Source: a virus
DNA length: 53,188 bases
IMG/VR virus record: IMGVR_UViG_3300032236_000387
Span: 1 to 53,188 of that record
Strand: one strand, 5' to 3'
Shown here: positions 52,895 through 53,188 of the stretch, one piece after another
Layout: each line of letters begins with the position of its first letter
Position numbering within the stretch: the first letter of the stretch is position 1
Notes under the pieces: model-generated
Databases searched by the model: none
The model's input: only the letters and a program-made list of their open reading frames with translations
Told to the model about the DNA's origin: nothing
Position numbers and translations under genes: made by a program

Positions 52895-52959
52895 CCTGCG
52901 TTAGTGCTTGACAGACTCTAACTCAATGTTAGATACTACGTTCACTGCACTAACGCAGG
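52895..52959 (+). promoter_or_regulatory. early promoter P4 with operator, framed by a 12-bp inverted repeat
   Basis: TTGACA (52908-52913), 16-base spacer, TAGATA (52930-52935), operator TCTAAC (52917-52922)/GTTAGA (52928-52933). It is framed by CCTGCGTTAGTG (52895-52906) and its exact reverse complement CACTAACGCAGG (52948-52959). The arms differ in sequence from P1 while remaining complementary. Drives the gene that crosses the terminal repeat. Confidence 0.8.
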
Positions 52960-52976
52960 TAACCAAAGGAACTGAA

Positions 52977-53135
52977 ATGCTCGCTTCAATCTTCAACGCA
53001 CCAGCCAAACGCTTCATCCTGATCATGCACACTGAGGCATCGATCACAACCGAAGTTCTCCGACTGACCTTTTCCTCGAAGGCGGAGGCCAAAGCAGAGG
53101 CCAAACGCCGCGGCCTGAAGGCTTGGAATTACTGA
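52977..53135 (+). CDS. small early protein spanning the genome join, 52 aa
   Basis: ATG at 52977 after CCAAAGGAACTGAA, directly downstream of promoter P4. Product LASIFNAPAKRFILIMHTEA onward starts with a strand-like hydrophobic segment and ends in a Lys/Ala-rich helix. The 3' part from 53066 is also bases 1-70. No family recognised. Confidence 0.6.
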   Translation: MLASIFNAPAKRFILIMHTEASITTEVLRLTFSSKAEAKAEAKRRGLKAWNY

Positions 53136-53188
53136 AACCAGCAGGGGGCCACGGCCCCCGTTCAGAACCTTAATCAAGGAAAAAATCA
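53066..53188. repeat. 123-bp direct terminal repeat, right copy
   Basis: Exact copy of bases 1-123. It covers the last 23 codons of the 52-residue gene, the GC hairpin with CACG loop and the ribosome site of the first gene. See the left copy for interpretation. Confidence 0.95.

Overview
The window looks like the complete genome of a tailed double-stranded DNA phage with podovirus-type morphology. The first 123 bases recur exactly at the end (1-123 = 53066-53188), and a small gene runs through that join. The molecule is therefore circular or terminally redundant, or the repeat is the overlap left by a circularised assembly. The head-to-tail genes (terminase pair, P22-type portal, scaffold, HK97-type capsid, two gp4-like adaptor candidates, a P22 gp10-like tail hub, large internal ejection proteins) occur with no tape measure, tail tube, sheath or baseplate gene. 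No integrase, reverse transcriptase, RNA polymerase, DNA polymerase, tRNA or CRISPR array was seen. The small accessory proteins resemble those of betaproteobacterial (Burkholderiales-type, perhaps freshwater) phages; this host guess is an inference.

Layout, + strand unless stated. (a) 52109-53188 joined to 1-1840: early genes behind four copies of one promoter/operator element (TTGACA - TCTAAC-N5-GTTAGA - TAGATA). (b) 1425-2873: a tightly overlapped run of small genes. (c) 2907-14711: packaging and head module (TerS, TerL, a 1102-residue multidomain protein, portal, a Cpn10-like chaperonin, scaffold, major capsid), closed by a strong terminator. (d) 14797-28106: virion structural proteins and tail fibres, ending in a putative 2OG-Fe(II) oxygenase. 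(e) 28123-30232: lysis cassette with a GH108 muramidase and several small membrane proteins. (f) 30305-41325: tail adaptor, gp10-like hub and internal virion proteins, among them an extraordinary cysteine-rich protein and one carrying an M15-type peptidase motif. A strong terminator follows at 41393-41419. (g) 41419-43437, minus strand: SSB-like protein, N4 gp49-like protein, RecB-like nuclease and a small protein. (h) 43549-49459: Cro-like HTH, ParB-like protein, DEAH helicase, a chain of small ATGA-overlapped genes and a Toprim primase-like protein. (i) 49460-49889: about 430 bases without a protein gene, holding two tandem predicted structured RNAs, each ending in an intrinsic terminator. 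(j) 49890-52111: a second 2OG-Fe(II) oxygenase paralogue, small genes, a RuvC-like resolvase and an HNH nuclease.

Most unusual: a 135-residue segment with 83 cysteines in an internal virion protein; a cloverleaf-like predicted RNA at 49492-49592; a 17-bp palindrome (GTGTAATCGGATTACAC) found identically five times, once inside the ParB-like gene; and two early promoters framed by covarying inverted repeats. All functional calls come from motifs and family resemblance read by eye, without database searches.
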